From: Chloroflexota bacterium
GTDB lineage: Archaea; Iainarchaeota; Iainarchaeia; Iainarchaeales; GCA-2688035
Assembly (NCBI GenBank): GCA_030634785.1
Contig: DAOWAC010000077.1
Location: forward strand, 1-5,202
DNA: 5,202 nucleotides
Direction: 5' to 3'
Position numbers and translations under genes: made by a program
The notes under the pieces: model-generated
Database searches by the model: none
Told to the model about the DNA's origin: nothing
Seen by the model: only the letters and a program-made list of their open reading frames with translations
Shown here: one piece after another, positions 1 to 5,202 of the stretch
Layout of the letters: every line of letters starts with the position of its first letter
Numbering within the stretch: position 1 is the stretch's first letter

Positions 1-2
1 AC

Positions 3-11
3 TATTTAAAT
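3..11 (+). promoter_or_regulatory. Candidate archaeal TATA box for the MazG-like gene
   Basis: The stretch TATTTAAAT is centred about 37 nt before the ATG at 44. With the usual archaeal spacing of roughly 25 nt from box centre to start site, transcription would begin near 32 and leave a leader of about ten bases. No convincing Shine-Dalgarno lies before the ATG, only a weak GGT, which fits a very short leader. Boxes like this occur by chance in AT-rich DNA, and the left edge hides any BRE element, so the call is tentative. Confidence 0.3.
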
Positions 12-43
12 GTTTTTTATTGGTTTCGCCTTAATTTTGGTAT

Positions 44-427
44 ATGGAAAAGGCAATGAAGGAATTGTTTGAAGCAATGGTATTGAATCGGAAAAAATGT
101 CCTTGGGCTAAGGGCAGGACAATGGCGTCACATGTTATTGAACTTGAAAGCGAAGTTAAGGAATTAAAGGAAGCAATTGGTGAAAAAGATGCTGAAGAAA
201 TCAGGGGAGAGCTTGGAGATGTTTTTTGGGATGCTGTTTTTATTGGTGTTCTTGCAGAGGAAAAAGGGCTTTTTAATATGAAAGAAATGTTTGAAGAAGC
301 CAACAAGAAATTTAAAAGCAGAAAGCCATGGGTTTTCGGAAATGAAAAGGTTGCAACTGCCGAGGAAGCAATCAAAAGATGGAATGAAATAAAAGCCGAA
401 GAAAAAAAGGCAAAAGGCCAACGGTAA
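44..427 (+). CDS. MazG-like nucleotide pyrophosphohydrolase, single domain
   Basis: A 127-residue, all-alpha, cytoplasmic protein of the MazG family. These enzymes hydrolyse NTPs or dNTPs to the monophosphate and pyrophosphate, using Mg2+ held by an ExxE...ExxD cluster. Here the cluster is E37/E40 and E56/D59, within SEVKELKEAI and GELGDVFWD, with the expected spacing of 15 residues. Two other MazG hallmarks are present: CPW at 19-21 near the N-terminus, and a tail (about 95-118) reading PWVFGNEKVATAEEA followed by a W-x-x-I-K element. That tail marks MazG proper rather than HisE or dCTPase relatives. The classical bacterial enzyme has two such domains in about 260 residues; this is one complete copy and presumably dimerises. 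The ATG at 44 is chosen; an in-frame ATG at 56 would also keep the whole domain. Its exact substrate cannot be read from the sequence. It converges on the ATPase gene, with 2 bp between the stop codons. Confidence 0.87.
   Translation: MEKAMKELFEAMVLNRKKCPWAKGRTMASHVIELESEVKELKEAIGEKDAEEIRGELGDVFWDAVFIGVLAEEKGLFNMKEMFEEANKKFKSRKPWVFGNEKVATAEEAIKRWNEIKAEEKKAKGQR
402..408 (-). terminator. Candidate T-tract terminator for the ATPase gene
   Basis: Read on the minus strand this is a run of seven T starting 21 nt past the ATPase TAA. Just before it is a very small GGC-cttttG-CC stem, only 3 bp and weak. The run is the complement of the lysine codons in the C-terminal EEKKAKGQR of the MazG-like gene, so the ATPase transcript would end inside its convergent neighbour. 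Confidence 0.4.
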
Positions 428-429
428 AT

Positions 430-2859
430 TTAAGCAATTCCTGTTTTTTTGAATATCCAGACTTTTGGAAAATCTATTGCCAAAACAGTTATTGTACAAA
501 TTATTAGTGTTGCAAAAACCAATGCTGCCGAAATTGGTGTAATGATTATTCCATATATGCTTAGTGGGATGAATATAATTATTGCAATTGCCATGCTGAT
601 TGAAACAACTTTGGCAGGCCAGGAATTCCAAAAACGTCCTCTTTCCCTAATAATAATTATAGCAAACTGTGCAGTGAATACAAGTGATAAAAGTACAAGT
701 GTTCTGATTTGCTCAAAGCTAAGCTTAAGGTAGTTGGCTCCCCAAATAAGCAGAGCTAATTCAATTAAGAAGAATAATATTCCAAGAATTCCTGCTGCAA
801 TCGTAAGGTTTTTTACATTCCAGTTGTTTGGATTTTTTGTGCTTTTGGAATTGTCTACTGCAAGAGACATTGACATAAAGTCAGTCATGATTAAGAGAAG
901 CATAAGTCCTGGTATTACAATAATAATATCCTGAAACCAGAAAAATCCAACCGCAAGAATAAGCATGAATTGAATTGAAAGAGTAATTTTTTTCAGAGTC
1001 CATGTAAGCATTCTTTGATAGGTTCGTCTGCTTGTTCTGATTCCTTCAAGAATAACATCTATTCCTGATTCTGTTAAAACCATTCCTGCTGCTGCTTTGG
1101 CAACATCTGTTGCATTACTAACAGCAATTCCTAACTCTGCTTGCTTTAGGGCAGGCGCATCGTTTACTCCGTCTCCTGTCATTCCAATAGTTTTTCCTGT
1201 TGACTGCAAGTGTTTGACAACCCCATATTTGTCTTCTGGAAGAATTTCTGCAATTCCGTCACATTTCTCAACTGCTTTTCCTTGTTCGCTTTCAGGTAAT
1301 TTTTTAATTTCTGAAATTCTAACAATATTGTCTCCAATTCCTGCCTGTCTTGCCATTTCTCTTGCAACAGCAATATTGTCTCCTGTAAGCATCATTGGTT
1401 TTATTCCTGCTTCTTTTAATGCGACAATTGTTGCCTTGGTGTCAGACCTAAGTGGGTTGTTTAATGCAAGTAATCCTGCAAGAGTAAAGTTTCCTGTTCC
1501 CTGTGATTTTCCTACTGCAAGAACACGGTTGCCTTTTTTAGAAAGCTCTTCAACCTTTGCAGTAATTTTGTCCTTTTCCTTTTTGTTCATTGAAGTGCAT
1601 AGTGCAAGAAGTGTTTGTGTTGCTCCTTTTACTGCTATAAATTGCTTGCCTTCAAATTCAACACTTGCTTCTGCTTTTTTTGTTGAAGGCTCAAAAGGCG
1701 TGTAAGAAATTTGTTTGTATGCTGACATATCTGTTTTGTTCTTTTTTGCATATGCCAAAACAGTTGCGTCTATTTGGTCTTTTCCCTCTGCTCCTGATGC
1801 GATTGCTGCAAGAGAAATAAGTTCATTTTTTTCAATTCCTGGCATTGGAATGTGTTCGCTGATTTCAAGCTCGTTTATTGTGATTGTTCCTGTTTTATCA
1901 AGGCATAATATTTCAACGGATGCCGCATTTTCAATTGAGTCAAGTTTGGTTACTAGTACGCCGTGCTTTGAAAGGTTTGTTGCACCTCTTGCCTGTGATA
2001 TTGTAAACATTACTGGTAAGGCAACAGGAATTCCTCCTGCAATGAAAAGAACTGCAAATATAAGGATTGTAATCAAAGGCGTGCCTATGAAAAGTGCATA
2101 GAGTAAAATGATTGCAAATGCAACAGTTCCGACATAGATTAGGTTTTTGGCAACATTGAACATTATTGCTTCCTGTTTTGATTCAGGTTTGGCTATGTTT
2201 ACCAGTTCAACTGTTTTTCCAATGGCTGTATGCCTGCCTGTGTTTACAATAATGCATTTTGCTTCGCCTCTTTTTATTGTTGAACCTGTTAATGCAACAT
2301 CTGATTTTTTCAAATTAACCGGCATTGATTCGCCGGTAATTGCTGCCTGGTCTGCTGAAATATCTCCACTTATGATTTTTGCGTCAGCAGGAACTACATC
2401 TCCAAGTCCTATTAGTATTAGGTCGCCTGGAAACAATTCTCTTGATTCTTTTGTAACCCATTTCCCGTCTCTCATTACTTTTGTTTTTATGGTAAGTTTT
2501 TGTTTAAGTATTTCAAGTGATTTTTGCGAACCATGTTCGTTGTAAAATCCAATAATTACATTGCTTAAGAGTAAGGCTGCAAGCATTATTCCGTCAAGCC
2601 AGTCGCCTATAATAATACAGATTAGTACTGCTGCTTCAAGAAACCATGGGATTGGTCCCCAAAACCATGAAAAGAATGCAACCAGTGAACTTTTCTTTTT
2701 TTCTTCAACTTCGTTAAAGCCATATTCTTTTACTCTGGCTTCAACATCTGTTTCTGAAAGACCTTTTTCGCTTGCTTTTAGTAATTCAAGCATGGCTTTA
2801 ATATCCATTTTCTTGAATTCGTCCGTTGTCGTGAACTTTGCAGTTGTTTTTGTTTCCAT
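430..2859 (-). CDS. P-type H+-transporting ATPase (P3A, plasma-membrane type)
   Basis: An 809-residue integral membrane pump that uses ATP to move protons across the cytoplasmic membrane. All P-type landmarks are present in order: actuator-domain TGES at 175-178, M4 with IPVALP at 277-282, the phosphorylation site DKTGT with D321, KGA at 411-413 in the nucleotide domain, LTGD at 491-494, and the hinge TGDGVNDAP at 561-569. Ten membrane spans fit: about 69-86, 88-106, 238-258, 262-290, 622-643, 645-667, 684-706, 717-737, 750-770 and 772-795. By hand alignment, N100 in M2 and D660 in M6 (MTDFMSMSLAVDN) match the asparagine and aspartate that form the proton site of plant AHA2, which supports H+ rather than Ca2+ or metals. 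The length matches archaeal members such as the roughly 805-residue Methanocaldococcus protein. The chain ends just after M10, so the C-terminal autoinhibitory region of the plant and fungal pumps is missing. The ATG at 2859 has no Shine-Dalgarno, consistent with a leaderless mRNA. Confidence 0.95.
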   Translation of the reverse strand: METKTTAKFTTTDEFKKMDIKAMLELLKASEKGLSETDVEARVKEYGFNEVEEKKKSSLVAFFSWFWGPIPWFLEAAVLICIIIGDWLDGIMLAALLLSNVIIGFYNEHGSQKSLEILKQKLTIKTKVMRDGKWVTKESRELFPGDLILIGLGDVVPADAKIISGDISADQAAITGESMPVNLKKSDVALTGSTIKRGEAKCIIVNTGRHTAIGKTVELVNIAKPESKQEAIMFNVAKNLIYVGTVAFAIILLYALFIGTPLITILIFAVLFIAGGIPVALPVMFTISQARGATNLSKHGVLVTKLDSIENAASVEILCLDKTGTITINELEISEHIPMPGIEKNELISLAAIASGAEGKDQIDATVLAYAKKNKTDMSAYKQISYTPFEPSTKKAEASVEFEGKQFIAVKGATQTLLALCTSMNKKEKDKITAKVEELSKKGNRVLAVGKSQGTGNFTLAGLLALNNPLRSDTKATIVALKEAGIKPMMLTGDNIAVAREMARQAGIGDNIVRISEIKKLPESEQGKAVEKCDGIAEILPEDKYGVVKHLQSTGKTIGMTGDGVNDAPALKQAELGIAVSNATDVAKAAAGMVLTESGIDVILEGIRTSRRTYQRMLTWTLKKITLSIQFMLILAVGFFWFQDIIIVIPGLMLLLIMTDFMSMSLAVDNSKSTKNPNNWNVKNLTIAAGILGILFFLIELALLIWGANYLKLSFEQIRTLVLLSLVFTAQFAIIIIRERGRFWNSWPAKVVSISMAIAIIIFIPLSIYGIIITPISAALVFATLIICTITVLAIDFPKVWIFKKTGIA
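444..450 (+). terminator. Candidate T-tract terminator for the MazG-like gene
   Basis: A run of seven T on the plus strand begins 16 nt after the TAA of the MazG-like gene. Archaeal RNA polymerase commonly stops at such T-runs without a hairpin. The run lies inside the 3' end of the opposing ATPase gene, where on the minus strand it forms the lysine codons of the C-terminal FKKTGIA. Confidence 0.4.
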
Positions 2860-2885
2860 TCTTTTTATTTTAAAGTATTAAGTGG

Positions 2886-2900
2886 TAAATAAAGCTTTTC
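2886..2900 (-). promoter_or_regulatory. Candidate BRE/TATA promoter of the ATPase gene
   Basis: On the minus strand the sequence reads GAAAAGCTTTATTTA: a purine-rich BRE-like hexamer followed directly by a TATA-like box. The box is centred about 31 nt before the ATPase ATG (2859), so transcription would start at or within a few bases of the start codon. The absence of any Shine-Dalgarno between box and ATG agrees with a leaderless transcript. A second AT-rich stretch (CTTTAAAATA) sits nearer the ATG but is too close to act as the box. Confidence 0.5.
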
Positions 2901-2903
2901 TTT

Positions 2904-2919
2904 AATGCTTTCAAGCACT
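2904..2919. repeat. Inverted repeat just upstream of the ATPase promoter
   Basis: AATGCTT-TC-AAGCACT is a 7-2-7 inverted repeat with six of seven positions matching, lying directly upstream of the BRE-like element. It could be a binding site for a dimeric regulator or a small RNA hairpin. It is not a clear terminator for the upstream gene because no T-run follows it on the minus strand. The only T-run downstream of that gene's stop is a weak T5 at 2935-2939. Confidence 0.3.
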
Positions 2920-2979
2920 GTAAGTTCAATGGGCAAAAATTAGGTTTTTTTGTGAATTTAACAATTGCTTTTGCAAACA

Positions 2980-4539
2980 TTATTTTTTCATTTTTTTATT
3001 TATACGCAAAACCACGCTTGTTGTGCCTATTGCAATCAATGCTGCTAAAACAATGCTTGTTGCAAACCACTTGTTTAGTATATTAAATTTCAAAAAGTTT
3101 TCTTTTGCCAGTCCAAAAAATCCCATTGGTCCAGTTTCTGTTTTGTTTTCTGGTTCAGTGCAAATTCCTTCCTGACAAGTTCCTTTTAAACTGCATTGTA
3201 TTCCATTTTCTTGGTTGTTATAATTGCAGTGTTCTGTTTCAGCAACACAATACTCTGAAGTGCAAGGGTTGTTGTCGTCACAGTCAATGTTTGAACAAAT
3301 ATTTCCTACTGTTTTATTTCCTGTTTCAACAAGTGCTTCTGTACATTCAACAACATTCAGGTCCTGACTGTAAGAATTTGAAAGTCCTTTAACTGCTTTT
3401 ATAGTATACTTGCCTGTTTCAACCATAAAGGATGCTTTTCCATCATCGTCTGTTTTTATTTCATTAATTAATATTACATCTTGCATAATGTATACTGTGG
3501 CTTCTTTTGATGGGTTGCCATAAATATTTAATACGGTTATTATTATTTCTTTTTTTGCACAATTGCCTTCAACTGAAAGTGAAAGATCTGGCGTTGCCCC
3601 TCCTCCTCCTGATACTCTGCCAAGTGGTGCTCCACCGTCTGTAGGGTTTTGTGCAGGTGGCTTTGGCTGGGCTGGTGGAATCTCTTCCATTAATGCAAAC
3701 ATCGTAAAATGATTCACTTTTACCATAATTGTGTTTGCTTCAGTATTTCTTTTACCTATTGGAATTTCAATCCATTCCTGTTGTTCTGCAAAATAATAAA
3801 CATTTATTTTTTCTTCATCTATTTCTGTACCGTCTACAATTCCGTCTTGGTTCTCATCCTGGTAAGAAAAAGTTAGTTCTACTTCAAAAGTTTCGTTTTC
3901 AAGACTAGGGTTACTTACTTCGTAATATTTTCCCATGGTCTTAAACTTTTCAGCTAACAAAAGGTCTGTTTCCACTTCTTCAACAACTGTGTCCAGTTTT
4001 GCTGATGCAAACTCTGTCAACTGGTAAATGTTTCCCTCTTGGTCTACTATCCATTGACCATTTTCTATTTCTACTACCCAGAACGGCGTAAAAGGGCTTT
4101 GAGAATATTGTCCTGCCTGCCACTGCAGTTCCTTGTTCACATCGTAAACAAATTCAACTTTTGGATTTTCAATAGAATTTGGTTGTACCAACTCATTAAT
4201 CATTGCAAGCATATCCTGCTTGTTCACTGGCAAGTACTTGATTGGCTGGTATAGTATAGTCAGTTCTCTGAAATATCCTTGTTCTGCGTCAACTACAACC
4301 ACTGCTGTTGCTCCAGTTTCCTTATTGCAAGGAACCAAATAATAGTCTCTTCCTTGTACTATTTCTTTTACAAACAATGGTTCGCCTAGTTCGGTGCCTT
4401 CTATTGCGTTCAAAGTTTCTGGGTCTTGTGAAACAAACTCTTGGCTTTGCTCGTCCAAGAGATCAAAACAGGTTGTGTTTGCCCAAACGCTACTGCTAGT
4501 CAACAACACTAGTATTAATATCACTATTGCTTTGTTCAT
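2980..4539 (-). CDS. Secreted, membrane-anchored mosaic surface protein
   Basis: About 519 residues from the ATG at 4539. I do not recognise a named family for the whole protein. In order: a signal peptide (1-20, ending SSSVWA, cut before NTTC); a mixed alpha/beta region (about 25-185) with a YYLVPC motif and a W-V-V-E...V-D-Q-E-G-N segment that loosely recalls PepSY-like domains; a beta segment (about 215-285) with DENQDGIVDGTE (228-239), a complete EF-hand-type calcium loop, ending NHFTMFALM as in many archaeal surface proteins; a Pro/Gly-rich linker (about 287-317) running into GGGGA; an Ig-like or carboxypeptidase-regulatory-like beta domain (about 318-400); an eight-cysteine module (415-460); and a membrane span (about 491-511) with a KKMKK tail inside. 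Four N-glycosylation sequons are visible (residues 21, 215, 408, 465). A TTG at 4569 would add ten basic residues, but the ATG gives a standard signal peptide and has a G-rich ribosome site. The gene overlaps the upstream peptidase gene by 44 nt, so the two are probably co-transcribed. Confidence 0.8.
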   Translation of the reverse strand: MNKAIVILILVLLTSSSVWANTTCFDLLDEQSQEFVSQDPETLNAIEGTELGEPLFVKEIVQGRDYYLVPCNKETGATAVVVVDAEQGYFRELTILYQPIKYLPVNKQDMLAMINELVQPNSIENPKVEFVYDVNKELQWQAGQYSQSPFTPFWVVEIENGQWIVDQEGNIYQLTEFASAKLDTVVEEVETDLLLAEKFKTMGKYYEVSNPSLENETFEVELTFSYQDENQDGIVDGTEIDEEKINVYYFAEQQEWIEIPIGKRNTEANTIMVKVNHFTMFALMEEIPPAQPKPPAQNPTDGGAPLGRVSGGGGATPDLSLSVEGNCAKKEIIITVLNIYGNPSKEATVYIMQDVILINEIKTDDDGKASFMVETGKYTIKAVKGLSNSYSQDLNVVECTEALVETGNKTVGNICSNIDCDDNNPCTSEYCVAETEHCNYNNQENGIQCSLKGTCQEGICTEPENKTETGPMGFFGLAKENFLKFNILNKWFATSIVLAALIAIGTTSVVLRINKKMKK

Positions 4540-5202
4540 CCGCTGCTTCCCCCGCTGCAATCTCTTCAATTTTTTCCATAATTATTTCAAGATTTTCTGG
4601 TTGTGGTTTAGGAATTGCTATTTCTACTTTTGCTTCTTGTGGCTTTTCTTTTTCTATTTTTGTTCCCTCTGCAACAAGCATTGTTTTCTGGACTGCTCTG
4701 CTTGCAGTTTCCTTTTCGGCTTCGCTTTCTGGAACAAAACGTGGCAGGCCCCTAAAACCGTGATTTTCTGTTAATTTTCTGCCAAAAAGCTCTTCTATCT
4801 TTTCTTCTGAAAGCATTTCTGGCGGCTCGGCTATCTGCACAAAGTTGCCGTCGTAAATGTCGTTGGTTCTAACTGGCTTGAAATAAATGTCTTCTGCTTC
4901 CTGTGCTGTAACATAAACATGTTCTCCTATTCCGTTTTGGTTGGGGTCGGTCAAATAAAAGCCGTATACATTGAAGTCCTGCAATGTTCCTGACATAAAA
5001 GGGTTTGGTGTTGGATCCTGGCTAACAGAGTAGCCGTTAAGTGCAACCCAATGATTGTAGTCTCCATAAATTGGCAATGCTGCAGGTGTATTCGGGTGTG
5101 CTACAAGTTCTCCTTGACTCCACCATGACCCCTTAGTTACCTGAAACGCCATCCAGTGAACAATGTTTTTCATATAATCAACGATATTAATATCGGCTAT
5201 AA
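4496..5202 (-). CDS. C39-like cysteine peptidase, C-terminal part (5' end outside window)
   Basis: The reading frame is open to the right edge: nine codons (IADINIVDY) precede the ATG at 5173, so that ATG is probably internal and the N-terminal part, with any signal peptide and the catalytic cysteine, lies beyond the window. Counting from that methionine, HWVALNGYS (41-49) and FYLTDPN (72-78) match the catalytic-histidine and aspartate blocks of the C39-like papain-fold family, with H41 and D76 as likely catalytic residues. NQNGIGEHVYVTAQEAEDIYF follows in the usual place, ahead of the predicted end of the fold near residue 101. Residues from about 150 to 225 form a Glu/Lys/Pro-rich, probably disordered tail with no membrane span. 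C39-like enzymes of this class are usually extracellular; secretion here is inferred, not seen. The TAG stop lies inside the next gene's coding region. An inactive homologue cannot be excluded without the cysteine. Confidence 0.72.
   Translation of the reverse strand, partial: IADINIVDYMKNIVHWMAFQVTKGSWWSQGELVAHPNTPAALPIYGDYNHWVALNGYSVSQDPTPNPFMSGTLQDFNVYGFYLTDPNQNGIGEHVYVTAQEAEDIYFKPVRTNDIYDGNFVQIAEPPEMLSEEKIEELFGRKLTENHGFRGLPRFVPESEAEKETASRAVQKTMLVAEGTKIEKEKPQEAKVEIAIPKPQPENLEIIMEKIEEIAAGEAADEQSNSDINTSVVD
4549..4553 (-). promoter_or_regulatory. Candidate ribosome binding site that decides the surface-protein start
   Basis: On the minus strand GGGGG lies nine bases before the ATG at 4539. 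It can pair with the CCUCC of the 16S 3' end with one G-U wobble. It supports the ATG over the TTG at 4569 and would allow initiation inside the end of the upstream coding region. The same bases encode the Ala-Gly-Glu of the upstream protein, so the match could be accidental. Confidence 0.35.
5182..5195. repeat. Perfect 14-bp palindrome near the right edge
   Basis: CGATATTAATATCG is its own reverse complement. It lies within the open frame of the C39-like gene, where the minus strand encodes Ala-Asp-Ile-Asn-Ile-Val. In AT-rich DNA a palindrome this long is uncommon but may be chance within codons. Confidence 0.6.

Noticed and set aside
164..631. A 155-codon minus-strand open frame spanning the MazG/ATPase junction
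   Set aside because: It lies in other frames of two well-supported genes and reads as Phe/Asn/Cys-rich shadow sequence with no family features.
1097..1705. A 202-codon open frame on the plus strand opposite the ATPase gene
   Set aside because: It is exactly antisense to the catalytic domains of a clearly conserved ATPase, has no recognisable domain, and its Ser/Pro/Ala/Phe-rich composition is what the complement of AT-rich coding DNA gives.
2860..2979. A C/D-box or other small RNA in the intergenic gap
   Set aside because: No paired C box (RUGAUGA) and D box (CUGA) and no extended stable stem were seen; the gap is explained by the promoter and one small inverted repeat.
4539..4569. TTG at 4569 as the start of the surface protein
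   Set aside because: It would put ten very basic residues before an already complete signal peptide, lacks a good ribosome site and lengthens the overlap. The ATG at 4539 is the simpler start.
4496..4580. A frameshift joining the peptidase and the surface protein into one polypeptide
   Set aside because: An A6 run (GAAAAAATTG) near 4570 invited the idea, but the second frame has a proper signal peptide and ribosome site right after it, so two separate overlapping genes fit better. Read-level data would settle it.
1..5202. CRISPR array, insertion sequence, tRNA or rRNA
   Set aside because: No regularly spaced direct repeats, transposase motifs, terminal inverted repeats, or cloverleaf-like or rRNA-like sequence were recognised on either strand.

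Overview
The window holds four protein-coding genes in AT-rich DNA and almost no spare sequence. It most likely comes from an archaeon, probably a small-genome lineage of the DPANN type. The signs are: an AT-rich box preceded by a purine-rich BRE-like stretch about 31 nt before the ATPase start with no Shine-Dalgarno (a leaderless archaeal layout); a P3A proton ATPase of the short archaeal length; and a mosaic, cysteine-rich, membrane-anchored surface protein of the kind common in DPANN archaea. The lineage is an inference from style, not from a marker gene.

Layout, left to right. A single-domain MazG-type nucleotide pyrophosphohydrolase runs on the plus strand (44-427). It meets, tail to tail with 2 bp between the stops, an 809-residue P3A H+-transporting P-type ATPase on the minus strand (430-2859). 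A 120-bp gap (2860-2979) carries the likely ATPase promoter and a small inverted repeat. Then come two minus-strand genes that overlap and probably form one transcription unit entering from the right edge. The upstream one encodes a C39-like (papain-fold) peptidase whose 5' part lies outside the window (4496-5202). The downstream one encodes a secreted protein of about 519 residues with a signal peptide, an EF-hand-like calcium loop, a beta-sandwich-like segment, an eight-cysteine module and a C-terminal membrane anchor (2980-4539).

How they may work together. The ATPase would export protons at the cytoplasmic membrane, and the MazG enzyme would hydrolyse non-canonical or excess NTPs in the cytoplasm; both look like stand-alone housekeeping genes. 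The overlapping pair is the most interesting part. A probably extracellular cysteine peptidase is made together with a membrane-anchored surface protein, which suggests a two-component cell-surface unit (enzyme plus anchor, substrate or regulator). That is a hypothesis from gene order and domain content only.
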